A stretch of DNA of 64,000 nt, from positions 62,001 through 126,000 of the forward strand of contig JAILNR010000009.1 in assembly GCA_024691325.1 (NCBI GenBank), read 5' to 3'. The position numbers and the translations under genes were made by a program. Below the pieces are notes generated by a model. It was not told the origin of the DNA and made no database searches. It saw only the letters and a list, made by a program, of their open reading frames with translations. The stretch comes from Saccharofermentans sp. (GTDB lineage Bacteria > Bacillota > Clostridia > Saccharofermentanales > Saccharofermentanaceae). This document shows positions 45,585 to 54,589 of this stretch, in pieces (positions within the stretch are counted from its first letter, which is position 1; the number at the start of each line of letters is the position of its first letter).

Positions 45585-46478
45585 ATGAAGTTAAAGAAGT
45601 TTATGTCATTGGCTCTTGCCGCAGCTATGGTTGCTTCAGTGGCAGGATGCGCTAAGGTTAAGTCAATCTCTAGCGATGATTTCATCTCTGCTTGTGATAA
45701 GCAAGATGCACAGGAAGTTGACTATGACGATGCAAATGATGCAGATCCGGATGATTTGGAGGACGGTCTTTACACAGTTCTCGATTCAGATCAGATCGAG
45801 GAAATCATGGATGATCCGTATACTTCGATGTCCATATCGCAGATGGGTGTTGAAATTCCTTATGACTCAGATGACATCGAGTCAATGGTTATCTACGCCA
45901 AGATGAATGGAGTCGATGATATCGACAGCGTCAGCGATCCGGAAGATCTCGGTGATATCGAGACCAACGGTGTTGTCGGCGTTCAGATTACGATGACAGA
46001 GGCTGATATGGTTCCTGAACTGTTTGATGCTATCGCTGATGCATTTGATGACGGCCTTGACTACGAGGTTGACAGTTTCAGCGGCAATGAGTACTACACG
46101 GGTAAGAATGAGGGTTATTTAAGAGTCAATATTTCCGTTGAAGATCTTGTTGCAGCGTTCCGTGATTCTGATATTTACGGATACCTTGGTGACATGTCCG
46201 GAGATGATATGGATGATCTCGAGGATGTTCTTGACAATCTTACAGGTAATCTTTGTGTAGCTGTATATGCTAAGGGCGAGAACATAGTTATAGTTGTCGG
46301 CTTCTCTATCGGAAGCGATGTAACACTTCTTGATTCTTTCTGCTCTGACCTCGGTGTACAGAGTCCTTCAAAGGTACCTGCTAATGCGGATCTTCCTGTT
46401 GCTATCATGGATGCAGTCGATGATTCGCTTGGTTCACTTATGTCTATGTACAGTACGTATGCAGTAGATGAATACTAA
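45585..46478 (+). CDS. Acidic lipoprotein of unknown function
   Basis: 297 residues. Lipoprotein signal MKLKKFMSLALAAAMVASVAGC. The mature chain is very acidic (many Asp), with a beta-rich outer domain that ends in a short tail; no family recognised. ATG behind AGGAGG; own promoter upstream and strong terminator after it, so it is a single-gene transcript. Confidence 0.8.
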   Translation: MKLKKFMSLALAAAMVASVAGCAKVKSISSDDFISACDKQDAQEVDYDDANDADPDDLEDGLYTVLDSDQIEEIMDDPYTSMSISQMGVEIPYDSDDIESMVIYAKMNGVDDIDSVSDPEDLGDIETNGVVGVQITMTEADMVPELFDAIADAFDDGLDYEVDSFSGNEYYTGKNEGYLRVNISVEDLVAAFRDSDIYGYLGDMSGDDMDDLEDVLDNLTGNLCVAVYAKGENIVIVVGFSIGSDVTLLDSFCSDLGVQSPSKVPANADLPVAIMDAVDDSLGSLMSMYSTYAVDEY

Positions 46479-46502
46479 TTAAGTAATCTTAAAGACTGAC
46501 CG

Positions 46503-46531
46503 GCGGGCGAGTAATCGCCCGCTTTTTGTTT
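46503..46531 (+). terminator. Terminator after the acidic lipoprotein gene
   Basis: GCGGGCGA / TCGCCCGC stem, GTAA loop, then TTTTTGTTT. Confidence 0.9.
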
Positions 46532-46627
46532 GCCGGGAATTAAAATCTTTATAATATGCCACACTTTCAAATGATATAATGGTTATTATCATTCAGTAAT
46601 TATACTCAGATGATTGGGGGATTTTTG

Positions 46628-47971
46628 ATGTTCAGAAAATATATTGTCAAGATGATTGCATCTGTTCTTGTTGCGGCAATCGTACCCACGGCGTTTCTTT
46701 TTAACCCCTCAGTACGTGCTGATGATGGCGCAGATGCTGCGGCCATCATAAACGCAGCTCTTGCTTCAGGTGCACACAGGTGTAATGTGGATGCCCCGAG
46801 ATCCGGCAATGTGTTTATTCAGCTGATGGGTACCTTCGATGGAACTTCAAAAGATTCAATATTAAGTCAGGTCAACAGCATCAGACTTGAAGCCTGCCAG
46901 AACGGTTATCCCGATCCCAGAAACAGGGGACGTGCTCTTACAATGGCGGATTATGTACCGCTCAAGTGGTCGAGCGGACTTGAGGAGATGGCTATGCTTA
47001 GGGCCGCAGAAGCTACCTATACTTTACATCATGTCAAGATTACCGGTGAGGATTGCTTCAATTCAAGTTATAACGTTGCTTCTTTTGGAGAAGTCCTTGC
47101 ATGGGGCGGCGGCATTAATGCCGGTATTTCAATGTGGAATGCAGAGAAGCCAGGTTGGATAAGCGGTAACGGAAACAGCAGTCACTATGCAATGATCATT
47201 AACCCGTCTAACACATATTGTGCATTTTCCGCTTTCAATAACACTTCAGCAGGTGAATTTACATCACAGGGCGGACTTGATGAGTCTAAGATCAATGTTG
47301 CCCAGTACAATTCACAGTTGGCTGAGATCCAGGCAGCTTTTGTATCCATGGTAACATTAGCAAGCACATCAGGTTCTTTCCTTATTGGACAGAACAGCCG
47401 TGCGATTGCTGTTTGTACGATTCAGGCTGCAGGTTACAATAAGAGACATACATATACTAATATCAGAGTTCTTCCTTCATCTTTCTGGTGCAACAACGGT
47501 AATATGCTTACTTTGGACGGCGCAGGAAATGCTACAGGAAAGGCTCCGGGTATGGTCGGTGTCTGCTGCAGGATTGCAGGTGTAACCTATGAATCAAGTG
47601 TCCGTGTTACTGACGGAGCCGGAATTAGAGGTTTTGCTTCGAGACTTTACTCTATCGCATTGAACAGAGCGCCTGATCAGGCAGGACTTGATTACTGGAC
47701 ACAGCGTTTGTCTACGAGAGCTGTCTCGGGTGCAGAAGTTGCTTACGGCTTCTTCTTCAGTGCCGAATTCCAGAATGCAAATCTTTCTAATGAAGAGTTC
47801 ATCTTAAGACTTTACAGGACATTCCTTGACAGAGATCCCGATAACGGCGGTTATGCTTACTGGCTGCAGAGAATCGCCGACGGTGCATCCAGACAGGAAG
47901 TATTCTACGGATTCACAGGTTCAGCTGAGTTTGCCGGTATCTGTGCATCAGCAGGAATTAATCCTAACTGA
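46628..47971 (+). CDS. Secreted CAP-domain protein with two DUF4214 repeats
   Basis: 447 residues. Signal peptide MFRKYIVKMIASVLVAAIVPTAFLFNPSVRA with cleavage before DDGADAA. CAP (SCP/PR-1) domain from about 85 to 235: EMAMLRAAEATYTLHH, GEVLAWGGGINAGISMWNAE, HYAMIINPSNTYCAFSAFN. Two DUF4214 units at the C-terminus (RLYSIALNRAPDQAGLDYWTQRL and RLYRTFLDRDPDNGGYAYWLQRI). DUF4214 is often found in surface proteins of glycan-linked systems; the target is unknown. ATG at 46628 behind GGGGGA; an upstream ATG at 46610 is less likely. TATAAT at 46575-46580 may be the promoter. Confidence 0.9.
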   Translation: MFRKYIVKMIASVLVAAIVPTAFLFNPSVRADDGADAAAIINAALASGAHRCNVDAPRSGNVFIQLMGTFDGTSKDSILSQVNSIRLEACQNGYPDPRNRGRALTMADYVPLKWSSGLEEMAMLRAAEATYTLHHVKITGEDCFNSSYNVASFGEVLAWGGGINAGISMWNAEKPGWISGNGNSSHYAMIINPSNTYCAFSAFNNTSAGEFTSQGGLDESKINVAQYNSQLAEIQAAFVSMVTLASTSGSFLIGQNSRAIAVCTIQAAGYNKRHTYTNIRVLPSSFWCNNGNMLTLDGAGNATGKAPGMVGVCCRIAGVTYESSVRVTDGAGIRGFASRLYSIALNRAPDQAGLDYWTQRLSTRAVSGAEVAYGFFFSAEFQNANLSNEEFILRLYRTFLDRDPDNGGYAYWLQRIADGASRQEVFYGFTGSAEFAGICASAGINPN

Positions 47972-48012
47972 TTGTCTGTGGTTGAATAACACGGGTTTAG
48001 GTACTATTAAGA

Positions 48013-48049
48013 GCTTCTCACATACTTTTATGTGAGAAGCCTTTCTATT
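48013..48049 (+). terminator. Terminator after the CAP-domain gene
   Basis: GCTTCTCACATA pairs with TATGTGAGAAGC around CTTT, then CTTTCTATT. Confidence 0.85.
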
Positions 48050-48062
48050 GTAGGAGGTAATT

Positions 48063-49172
48063 ATGTCACAAAAAGTAAAAGCTCTGTCTTTGATGTTGAC
48101 TTGTTCATTGCTTATAAGTGCGGCAGGGTGTGAGAAAACAGCAGGAAGGTCTCATGAATCGGATGAAACAAGTGAAGAAACAAACACCCGGGAATCTGTG
48201 ACAGAGACATCTGATGAAACGGCATCGGCAGAAGAGTCAGACGTAACGGCTGCAGATCCGACAGCTGAATCAGGATCTTCAGATGCTGAACTTGCTTACA
48301 ATGCGTATATGGAGTTTGCAGCTACATGTGCTGAGGACTTTGAATCGGAACTGCTTTTCAGATTTGAAAGAAATTTTGCTGACGGCAAAGAAAAATGGAG
48401 CCTTATCATATCCTACCCCGACAGTAATATGACCGAGGTTTACGAGTATAACGGTGGTGCAGTTTCCTATGTCGGCGCACTCGATTACTATGATGAACAC
48501 GGGGTGTCTTACGGACTATTCCGTGAACTTCCCTGTATGATCGATTTTTATGGTTCTTCGTACGGCGACTCATTGGCTGAACCTGTTGACGGAAGATACT
48601 TCGGTAATATCGAGGCTTGTGCTGCTGACGGTTCTATGATGCTGATATCTATCGGCGATCCGTTCATTCTTACTGAAGAAGAGTACAATTCACTCGAGAT
48701 CGGGGATGTAATCGATGTTCCGTCGCTTTACACCGGCGATGAGCCCGGAATGACGGTAACAGATATTACTGAAGTTAACGGCAGAAGAGATGTCGAACTT
48801 GATGATGGTGCGGAGTGCTGGTTTGACCAGGGCGGATACACCGAGAATCCTACGGACTATATTCTTATGACATCAAGTGATAATCCGATGTGGTTTAATC
48901 CCCGTCTTGTACTTGTCGATGTGGCAGCCGACTGTGAGATTACTGATACATTCGAGTATTTGTTCAATGACGATGAACAGGTTATGTATAGTGTCTGGTC
49001 ACCGGATGCGGGTTCCAATGCACTTCTAAAGACTGCTTTCTGGTTCTACGAGGTTGATTTGTCAGAATACACGCCTGAGGTGGTGAACGGATGGCTTCCT
49101 GTCGGCGGTCTTGCCTATCCTGTAATTATAAGGAACGGGGAATTAACAAGCATTAACATAGAGTGGAGATAA
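48063..49172 (+). CDS. Lipoprotein of unknown function
   Basis: 369 residues. Lipoprotein signal ending ISAAGCEKT, followed by a Ser/Thr/Glu-rich linker of about 60 residues that likely spans the wall. The outer domain (from about 80) is beta-rich and acidic; no family recognised. ATG behind TAGGAGG. The C-terminal part is rich in Trp and Tyr (GWLPVGGLAYPVII), suggesting a binding fold. Confidence 0.75.
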   Translation: MSQKVKALSLMLTCSLLISAAGCEKTAGRSHESDETSEETNTRESVTETSDETASAEESDVTAADPTAESGSSDAELAYNAYMEFAATCAEDFESELLFRFERNFADGKEKWSLIISYPDSNMTEVYEYNGGAVSYVGALDYYDEHGVSYGLFRELPCMIDFYGSSYGDSLAEPVDGRYFGNIEACAADGSMMLISIGDPFILTEEEYNSLEIGDVIDVPSLYTGDEPGMTVTDITEVNGRRDVELDDGAECWFDQGGYTENPTDYILMTSSDNPMWFNPRLVLVDVAADCEITDTFEYLFNDDEQVMYSVWSPDAGSNALLKTAFWFYEVDLSEYTPEVVNGWLPVGGLAYPVIIRNGELTSINIEWR

Positions 49173-49209
49173 TGCGGTAACCCATATATCAGGTGTATAA
49201 TTTACCAGT

Positions 49210-50571
49210 ATGGGTATAGTAGAGTTATTTTTACTTGCGGTAGGAATGTCGATGGATGTTTTCGCGGTTTCTGTCTGCAAGGGTATTGAAACGAAGAAGG
49301 CGACATTAAAGCAGGTCATGATCTGCGGTATATGGTTTGGGTGCTTCCACTTCATAATGCCGATGACAGGCTACTTTTTAAGTTCTTTCTTCTCCGTATT
49401 CATTAATAAAGTAGCTCCGTGGCTCGCATTCGGCCTTCTGGCTTTCCTTGGCGCGAAGATGCTAAAAGAGGCATTTTCTTCTGATGATGAGCAGACGAAG
49501 CCCGGATTCAACTTTAAGACAATGCTTCCTTTGGCAGTCGCAACCTCGATAGATGCACTTGCGGTAGGCGTTACGCTTGTAGCTGTCCCTGTTCATATTA
49601 TGGAAGCTTCGGTTACTGTAAATACGGTTACCGGATGCTTGGTCATATCCGTGATCACTTTCTTCTTCGCCTGTGCCGGTGTAAAAGTCGGCAACGCATT
49701 CGGTACAAGATACCAGTCCGGTGCTGAGGCAGCAGGCGGCTTCATCCTGATCTTTATCGGACTTAAAGTCCTGCTCGAGCATCTGGGTGTTATCGATTTC
49801 ATGAATGATGGAGATGTTCTGTTCGGTCTTCTCATTCCGTTTGCAGGAACGATAGTAGGTTCAGCCTTTGTTTTCGTTATCAAAGAGAAGCTTAACGAAG
49901 GCATCAAACTTGTTTTGACGGGTATGGCGGGAGGCATTATGATGGCGTGTTCGATGTGGACGCTCATTTATCCCTCCATACTTAAAGGGAAAGTATATAC
50001 CGCAGCAGCAGGATTTATCATAGGTATAGGTTTTCAATATCTGCTTGATAAGGCAATCCCCCATACTCATGTATTTACAAGTGTTGAAGAAGGTCCCTCG
50101 AGTAAACTTACCCATTCAAGCAAGGTTATGCTCTCGGAGATGATCCACCATGTTCCCGAAGGAATGGCTATAGGAGTTATTTTCGCAGGGGTACTTAACG
50201 GTTCCGGTGATGTAAGTATTGCTGCGGCTGCCGCGGTTACTATCGGCATCGCGATACAGAATATCCCCGAGGGAGCATTCGTTTCCTCTCCTTTGTGGTC
50301 GGGCGGCGAGGATAAAAGCAAATCTTTTCTGATGGGAGTAGTATCGGGCGTAGTTGAGCCTATTCTCGGTATTGGTACAATAATACTTGTTAATGCCCTG
50401 CCGGGTACATTATCATTTATTATGTCTGTTACAGGCGGAGCTATTACATTCCTTGTGTTAGAAGAGACGATACCTTCGATGCACACGGGAAATCATTCGG
50501 ATAAGGGAACTATCTCGTTCGCGGTTTTCTTCTGCCTTATGATGATACTTACTTTTGCGGTTGGAGTTTAA
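49210..50571 (+). CDS. Fusion: MntP-type Mn exporter plus ZIP family transporter
   Basis: 453 residues, about twelve membrane segments. Residues 1 to about 190 match MntP (DUF204): LLAVGMSMDVFAVSVCKG, WLAFGLLAFLGAKMLKEAF, LAVATSIDALAVGVTLV. Residues about 205-453 match ZIP: HHVPEGMAIGVIFAGVLN, QNIPEGAFVSSPLWSGG, VVSGVVEPILGIG, and a final helix. MntP exports Mn2+, ZIP proteins move Zn or Mn; the joint role is unclear. The ATG has no ribosome site and lies 8 bases after TATAAT (49196-49201), so the mRNA may be leaderless. No Mn riboswitch fits in the 38-base gap. Confidence 0.9.
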   Translation: MGIVELFLLAVGMSMDVFAVSVCKGIETKKATLKQVMICGIWFGCFHFIMPMTGYFLSSFFSVFINKVAPWLAFGLLAFLGAKMLKEAFSSDDEQTKPGFNFKTMLPLAVATSIDALAVGVTLVAVPVHIMEASVTVNTVTGCLVISVITFFFACAGVKVGNAFGTRYQSGAEAAGGFILIFIGLKVLLEHLGVIDFMNDGDVLFGLLIPFAGTIVGSAFVFVIKEKLNEGIKLVLTGMAGGIMMACSMWTLIYPSILKGKVYTAAAGFIIGIGFQYLLDKAIPHTHVFTSVEEGPSSKLTHSSKVMLSEMIHHVPEGMAIGVIFAGVLNGSGDVSIAAAAAVTIGIAIQNIPEGAFVSSPLWSGGEDKSKSFLMGVVSGVVEPILGIGTIILVNALPGTLSFIMSVTGGAITFLVLEETIPSMHTGNHSDKGTISFAVFFCLMMILTFAVGV

Positions 50572-50572
50572 G

Positions 50573-51718
50573 ATGACGAATATATGCTGCAGTAATTGTT
50601 TTAACCCGAAGCGAGACTCTTTCCATCACTTCATCAAGCAGCACGGGGTAATAAATAATAATCTGTGTCCGTACTGCAAGAGTACTGACGGAATAAAGAT
50701 AGATGCAAAAGTCTTAGGCGGGTTTATTAAGACCGGTATAGACAGGGCTTACGATGAATGTGAAGAAGGGGAGGACAAGCTTTCCGTCTTCGAGATCCTT
50801 AATGACCGCGTTATCTTGTTTGAGTGGGAGAACCACGAGGAAAGAAAGCTGACTCATGATCTGTTCGAGGGAACTCAAGATGAAGACATCGATGCCAAAA
50901 GGTACTGCCTTAAGCTTGAGTCTATTGGAGATGATGAGGAACAGTACAGAATCTGGCGCAACTTCGAGCACGACTGCAAGTATTTTAACCGTTTCTTCGA
51001 TCTTACTCCGAGAGGCGAGGGGAACAGCAACAAGCGTACCGAGATGCTCGAGAAGATATATGAGTCTTGTCTTAAGAACTTAAAGGAGGAGATAGAGCCC
51101 GGTACTGAGCTTTTCAGAGCGAGGGTTATCGATTCCAAGTTTAAAAGGGGAAGAGATTACGACCTTGATGAAGTCTCCATAGGTCCTGCGGATAAGTCCA
51201 ATTCCCAGGCCGGAAGAATGAATCCGGAGGGGATCAACTACTTCTATGTTGCCGAGGATGAGGCGACGGCTCTTAAGGAAGGACGCTTGAGGGCTAATGA
51301 GCGTGTTCTTATAGGAAGGTTCAACACAATAAAGAAACTCACGGTTATCGACTGGACCAAGGCGAATATCTACGAGAAGGCTGTAGATATATTCTCTCCC
51401 AAGTATTCTCCTTCGATGGCCGTGTATCAGGACTTCTTAAGAAGATTTGCTATCGAGGTAGGAAAACCTAACGAGACAGCCAAGAATATCGAGTATGTAG
51501 CTACCCAGTTGGTTGCAGAATACGTTAGAGGGCACGGTTTTGACGGCATTAAGTATGACAGTGCGGTCGGAAACGGGTTTGATGTTGTTTTCTTTTACGG
51601 TCCGGAAATTGAGAAAGAAAACAACGATTTTAACACTATTCCCGATTATACTGATATCGCTAAGCTCACAGATGTGAGAGAATTTAAGATAAAGATCGAG
51701 TATTTCCTCGAACCATAA
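50573..51718 (+). CDS. RES domain protein with HEPN/RES N-terminal and zinc-ribbon parts
   Basis: 381 residues. N-terminal Cys pairs (CCSNC, CPYC) look like a zinc ribbon. Later the RES pattern appears: ELFRAR, then GRMNPEGINYFYVAEDEATALKE and VATQLVAEYVRGHGFDGIKYDSAVG. RES proteins include toxins that consume NAD+. No antitoxin (Xre-type) gene is next to it, and it lies one base after the transporter fusion and 18 bases before a sugar-transport operon. ATG at 50573 behind TTGGAG; an in-frame TTG at 50555 is less likely. Confidence 0.85.
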   Translation: MTNICCSNCFNPKRDSFHHFIKQHGVINNNLCPYCKSTDGIKIDAKVLGGFIKTGIDRAYDECEEGEDKLSVFEILNDRVILFEWENHEERKLTHDLFEGTQDEDIDAKRYCLKLESIGDDEEQYRIWRNFEHDCKYFNRFFDLTPRGEGNSNKRTEMLEKIYESCLKNLKEEIEPGTELFRARVIDSKFKRGRDYDLDEVSIGPADKSNSQAGRMNPEGINYFYVAEDEATALKEGRLRANERVLIGRFNTIKKLTVIDWTKANIYEKAVDIFSPKYSPSMAVYQDFLRRFAIEVGKPNETAKNIEYVATQLVAEYVRGHGFDGIKYDSAVGNGFDVVFFYGPEIEKENNDFNTIPDYTDIAKLTDVREFKIKIEYFLEP

Positions 51719-51736
51719 ACCGGAGGACGGATATAT

Positions 51737-52831
51737 ATGAATGTAAAGATCGATAATGTCACCAAGGTGTTTCCCAGCCGTGACAAGAAGGATAAAACCG
51801 GTGTCGTCGCGGTCAGAGACTTCACGATAGATATTCCGGATGGCGAACTCGTTTGTTTGTTAGGTCCTTCAGGTTGTGGTAAGAGTACACTTCTTTACAT
51901 GATCTGCGGTCTTGAAAGTCCCACGGAAGGCAAGATATTCTTTGGCGATTCCGATGTTACAGATCTTCCTTCGGAGAAGAGGGGCGTCGGTCTTGTGTTC
52001 CAGAACTATGCTTTGTATCCCCATATGACGGTAAGGCAGAATATAAGATTTCCGCTTGAGAATCTTAAGGGAGCCGATAAGCTTACTAAGGAACAGATGG
52101 AGGAAAAGGTGGTCGAGGCTGCCAAGATAGTGCAGATCGACGGACTTCTCGACAGAAAGCCCGGTCAGATGAGCGGCGGCCAGCAGCAGCGTGTTGCTAT
52201 TGCAAGAGCTCTTGTTAAGATGCCGAAGGTCCTCCTTATGGATGAGCCTTTGTCCAATCTTGATGCAAGATTAAGGCTCCAGACAAGAGAAGAGATAAGA
52301 AGAATACAAAGACATACAGGTATTACGACAATATTCGTTACTCATGACCAGGAAGAGGCGATGAGTATATCTGACCGTATCGTGGTTATGAAGGACGGAG
52401 TGCTTCACCAGATCGGAAAGCCTCAGGAAGTCTATGACGATCCGCAGAACCTGTTTGTCGCATGCTTCCTCGGCACCCCCGCTGTTAATGTTTTCGAGGG
52501 GGAGGTAAAAAGAGGCGGACTATATATCGGTAATCAGAAGGTCCTTGATGTGGAAGGCGTAAGTGACAGACCTGTTTACGTCGGTGTAAGACCTGAGGGA
52601 TTCATAGCGGATCCGAATGGTAACCTCACATGTGACCTTAACGGAATCGATGTCATGGGCCGCGACATAAGTGTTGTCTGCAGCCATAAGTCGAGTGAGA
52701 ATGTTATCCGTGCGATCATCAGTGCGGAGAGCGAAGTTGACCGCGAGTGCAAGACTGTTAAGTTTAATCTTAAGCCACACAAGACATATTTGTTTGATAA
52801 AGAGACAGAGGAGAGGATAAAGTTCTCATGA
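51737..52831 (+). CDS. Sugar ABC transporter ATP-binding protein (MsmK/UgpC type)
   Basis: 364 residues. Walker A GPSGCGKSTLLYM, signature MSGGQQQRVAIARALV, Walker B VLLMDEPLSNLDARLR, H-loop VTHDQEEAMS. A C-terminal regulatory OB domain (VYVGVRPEGFIADP) marks CUT1 sugar ATPases. First gene of a complete importer cassette; ATG behind GGAGG. Confidence 0.95.
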   Translation: MNVKIDNVTKVFPSRDKKDKTGVVAVRDFTIDIPDGELVCLLGPSGCGKSTLLYMICGLESPTEGKIFFGDSDVTDLPSEKRGVGLVFQNYALYPHMTVRQNIRFPLENLKGADKLTKEQMEEKVVEAAKIVQIDGLLDRKPGQMSGGQQQRVAIARALVKMPKVLLMDEPLSNLDARLRLQTREEIRRIQRHTGITTIFVTHDQEEAMSISDRIVVMKDGVLHQIGKPQEVYDDPQNLFVACFLGTPAVNVFEGEVKRGGLYIGNQKVLDVEGVSDRPVYVGVRPEGFIADPNGNLTCDLNGIDVMGRDISVVCSHKSSENVIRAIISAESEVDRECKTVKFNLKPHKTYLFDKETEERIKFS

Positions 52832-53754
52832 GTTCCAGAAAGGAATTAAGCGGTGTCAACAGCGTCAAGACACAGGTAAGAGGCTGGCTCTACCTTTTGC
52901 CGGCACTCTTGTTTCTGGGAGCTTTCATGGTCTATCCTCTGATAGATGTATTCGTCTATTCTTTTGAGGAGGGATTCAATTCCGCATCCCAGACATCATT
53001 CGGTACAGGTTTTTATAACTATATGTACGTTCTAAGAGACCCCTACTTCATAAAGGCGGTTAAGAATACATTTATACTTGTTATCATTACTGTTCCGGTA
53101 TCGACGGGATTGTCTCTTCTCATATCTTTGGGATTAAGCTCAATCCAGAAGTTCAGAAACTGGTTCCAGACTATATTCTTCCTGCCTTATGTTACCAATA
53201 CGTTGGCAGTAGGACTCGTCTTCATGATACTGTTCAGGAAGACCCCTTATACGGATGGCCTTGTTAATCTTATTCTGGGTAAGTTCGGCGTTAGCCCCAT
53301 CGACTTTATCGACGGACCTTACTGGGCGAAGATGATGGTGCTGTCCATTTATGTAATATGGATCGTTATGCCGTTCAAGATCCTTATCCTGACTTCGGCC
53401 ATCGCGTCCGTCCCCGAGGTTTACTATAAGTCTGCAAAGATCGACGGTGCCTCATCGTGGAGAGTATTCTGGCGTATTACTCTTCCGGTTATTTCACCCA
53501 TGATCTTCTATCTTGTTATAACGGGATTCATCGGAGCGTTCAAAGCATATTCCGATGCTGTCGCCATCTTTGGCGTCAACCTCAATGCTGCAGATATGAA
53601 TACTATCGTAGGTTATGTATATGACATGCTGTACGGAGACGGAGGCGGATATCCTTCATATGCCTCGGCGGCTGCCATCATCCTGTTCGCGATAGTTCTT
53701 ACCATTACAGTCATCAACCTGATCGTCAGCCGCAAGGCTACCGATAATACATGA
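52828..53754 (+). CDS. Sugar ABC transporter permease 1
   Basis: 308 residues, MalF/UgpA type with about six membrane segments; ATPase-contact loop YYKSAKIDGASSWRVFWRITLPVISPM. Overlaps the ATPase gene by 4 bases. Confidence 0.94.
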   Translation: MSSRKELSGVNSVKTQVRGWLYLLPALLFLGAFMVYPLIDVFVYSFEEGFNSASQTSFGTGFYNYMYVLRDPYFIKAVKNTFILVIITVPVSTGLSLLISLGLSSIQKFRNWFQTIFFLPYVTNTLAVGLVFMILFRKTPYTDGLVNLILGKFGVSPIDFIDGPYWAKMMVLSIYVIWIVMPFKILILTSAIASVPEVYYKSAKIDGASSWRVFWRITLPVISPMIFYLVITGFIGAFKAYSDAVAIFGVNLNAADMNTIVGYVYDMLYGDGGGYPSYASAAAIILFAIVLTITVINLIVSRKATDNT

Positions 53755-53764
53755 GGAGGGGAGT

Positions 53765-54589
53765 ATGAAGATTAAAAAGCCTATCATTTACTTCCTTCTT
53801 ACGATATGGGCCATCATCGTACTGTTCCCGTTCTACTGGATGGTACTGACGAGCTTTAAGAGCTATGCTTCATATGCAGGTGAGAGAATACCGAGATTCA
53901 TTGCAACGAATCCGACATTCGAGAACTACTCATCTGCTTTCATGTCAGTGCCGCTTGCAAATTACTTCTCGAACACTCTTATTTTCACTGTGGTGACCAC
54001 TGGTCTTATGGTGGCAATTATCATTTTTGCGGCCTATGCGTTCGCGAGGATAAACTTTAAAGGCAGAAACCTGATGTTTGTTGCGATCCTCGCATTGATG
54101 ATGATTCCTAACGAACTTGTTGTCATCACGAACTTTGTTACCATAACGGACCTTAATCTGCGTAATTCATTCACAGGTCTTATACTTCCGTCGGTAACGT
54201 CGGTGTTCTATATTTATCTTTTGAAAGAGAATTTCGAGCAGGTTCCTGACGAGCTTTACTACGCGGCGAAGGTTGACGGAACGTCAGACCTTAAGTATCT
54301 GTTCAAGGTCATGGTCCCGATATGCAGGCCGACTATCATTACCGTCATCATACTTAAGGTAATAGAGTGCTGGAATTCGTACGTGTGGCCCAGGCTCATC
54401 ACGGATGACCCCAAGTATTTCCTCGTCAGCAACGGCATACAGGAGATACGCGAAAACGGCTTCGGCCGCGATAACATTCCTGCAATGATGGCAGCTGTGG
54501 TTGCGGTATCCGTGCCCTTAATAGTCCTCTTCCTGATCTTCAGAAAGAAGATAATGGCAGGAGTCTCAAGGGAGGGTATAAAAGGATGA
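53765..54589 (+). CDS. Sugar ABC transporter permease 2
   Basis: 274 residues, MalG/UgpE type; EAA loop YYAAKVDGTSDLKYLFKVMVPICRPTI. ATG behind GAGGGG, 10 bases after permease 1; overlaps the binding-protein gene by 4 bases. Confidence 0.94.
   Translation: MKIKKPIIYFLLTIWAIIVLFPFYWMVLTSFKSYASYAGERIPRFIATNPTFENYSSAFMSVPLANYFSNTLIFTVVTTGLMVAIIIFAAYAFARINFKGRNLMFVAILALMMIPNELVVITNFVTITDLNLRNSFTGLILPSVTSVFYIYLLKENFEQVPDELYYAAKVDGTSDLKYLFKVMVPICRPTIITVIILKVIECWNSYVWPRLITDDPKYFLVSNGIQEIRENGFGRDNIPAMMAAVVAVSVPLIVLFLIFRKKIMAGVSREGIKG

Noticed and set aside
49173..49209. Manganese (yybP-ykoY) riboswitch before the MntP fusion gene
   Set aside because: The gap is 37 bases, far too short.
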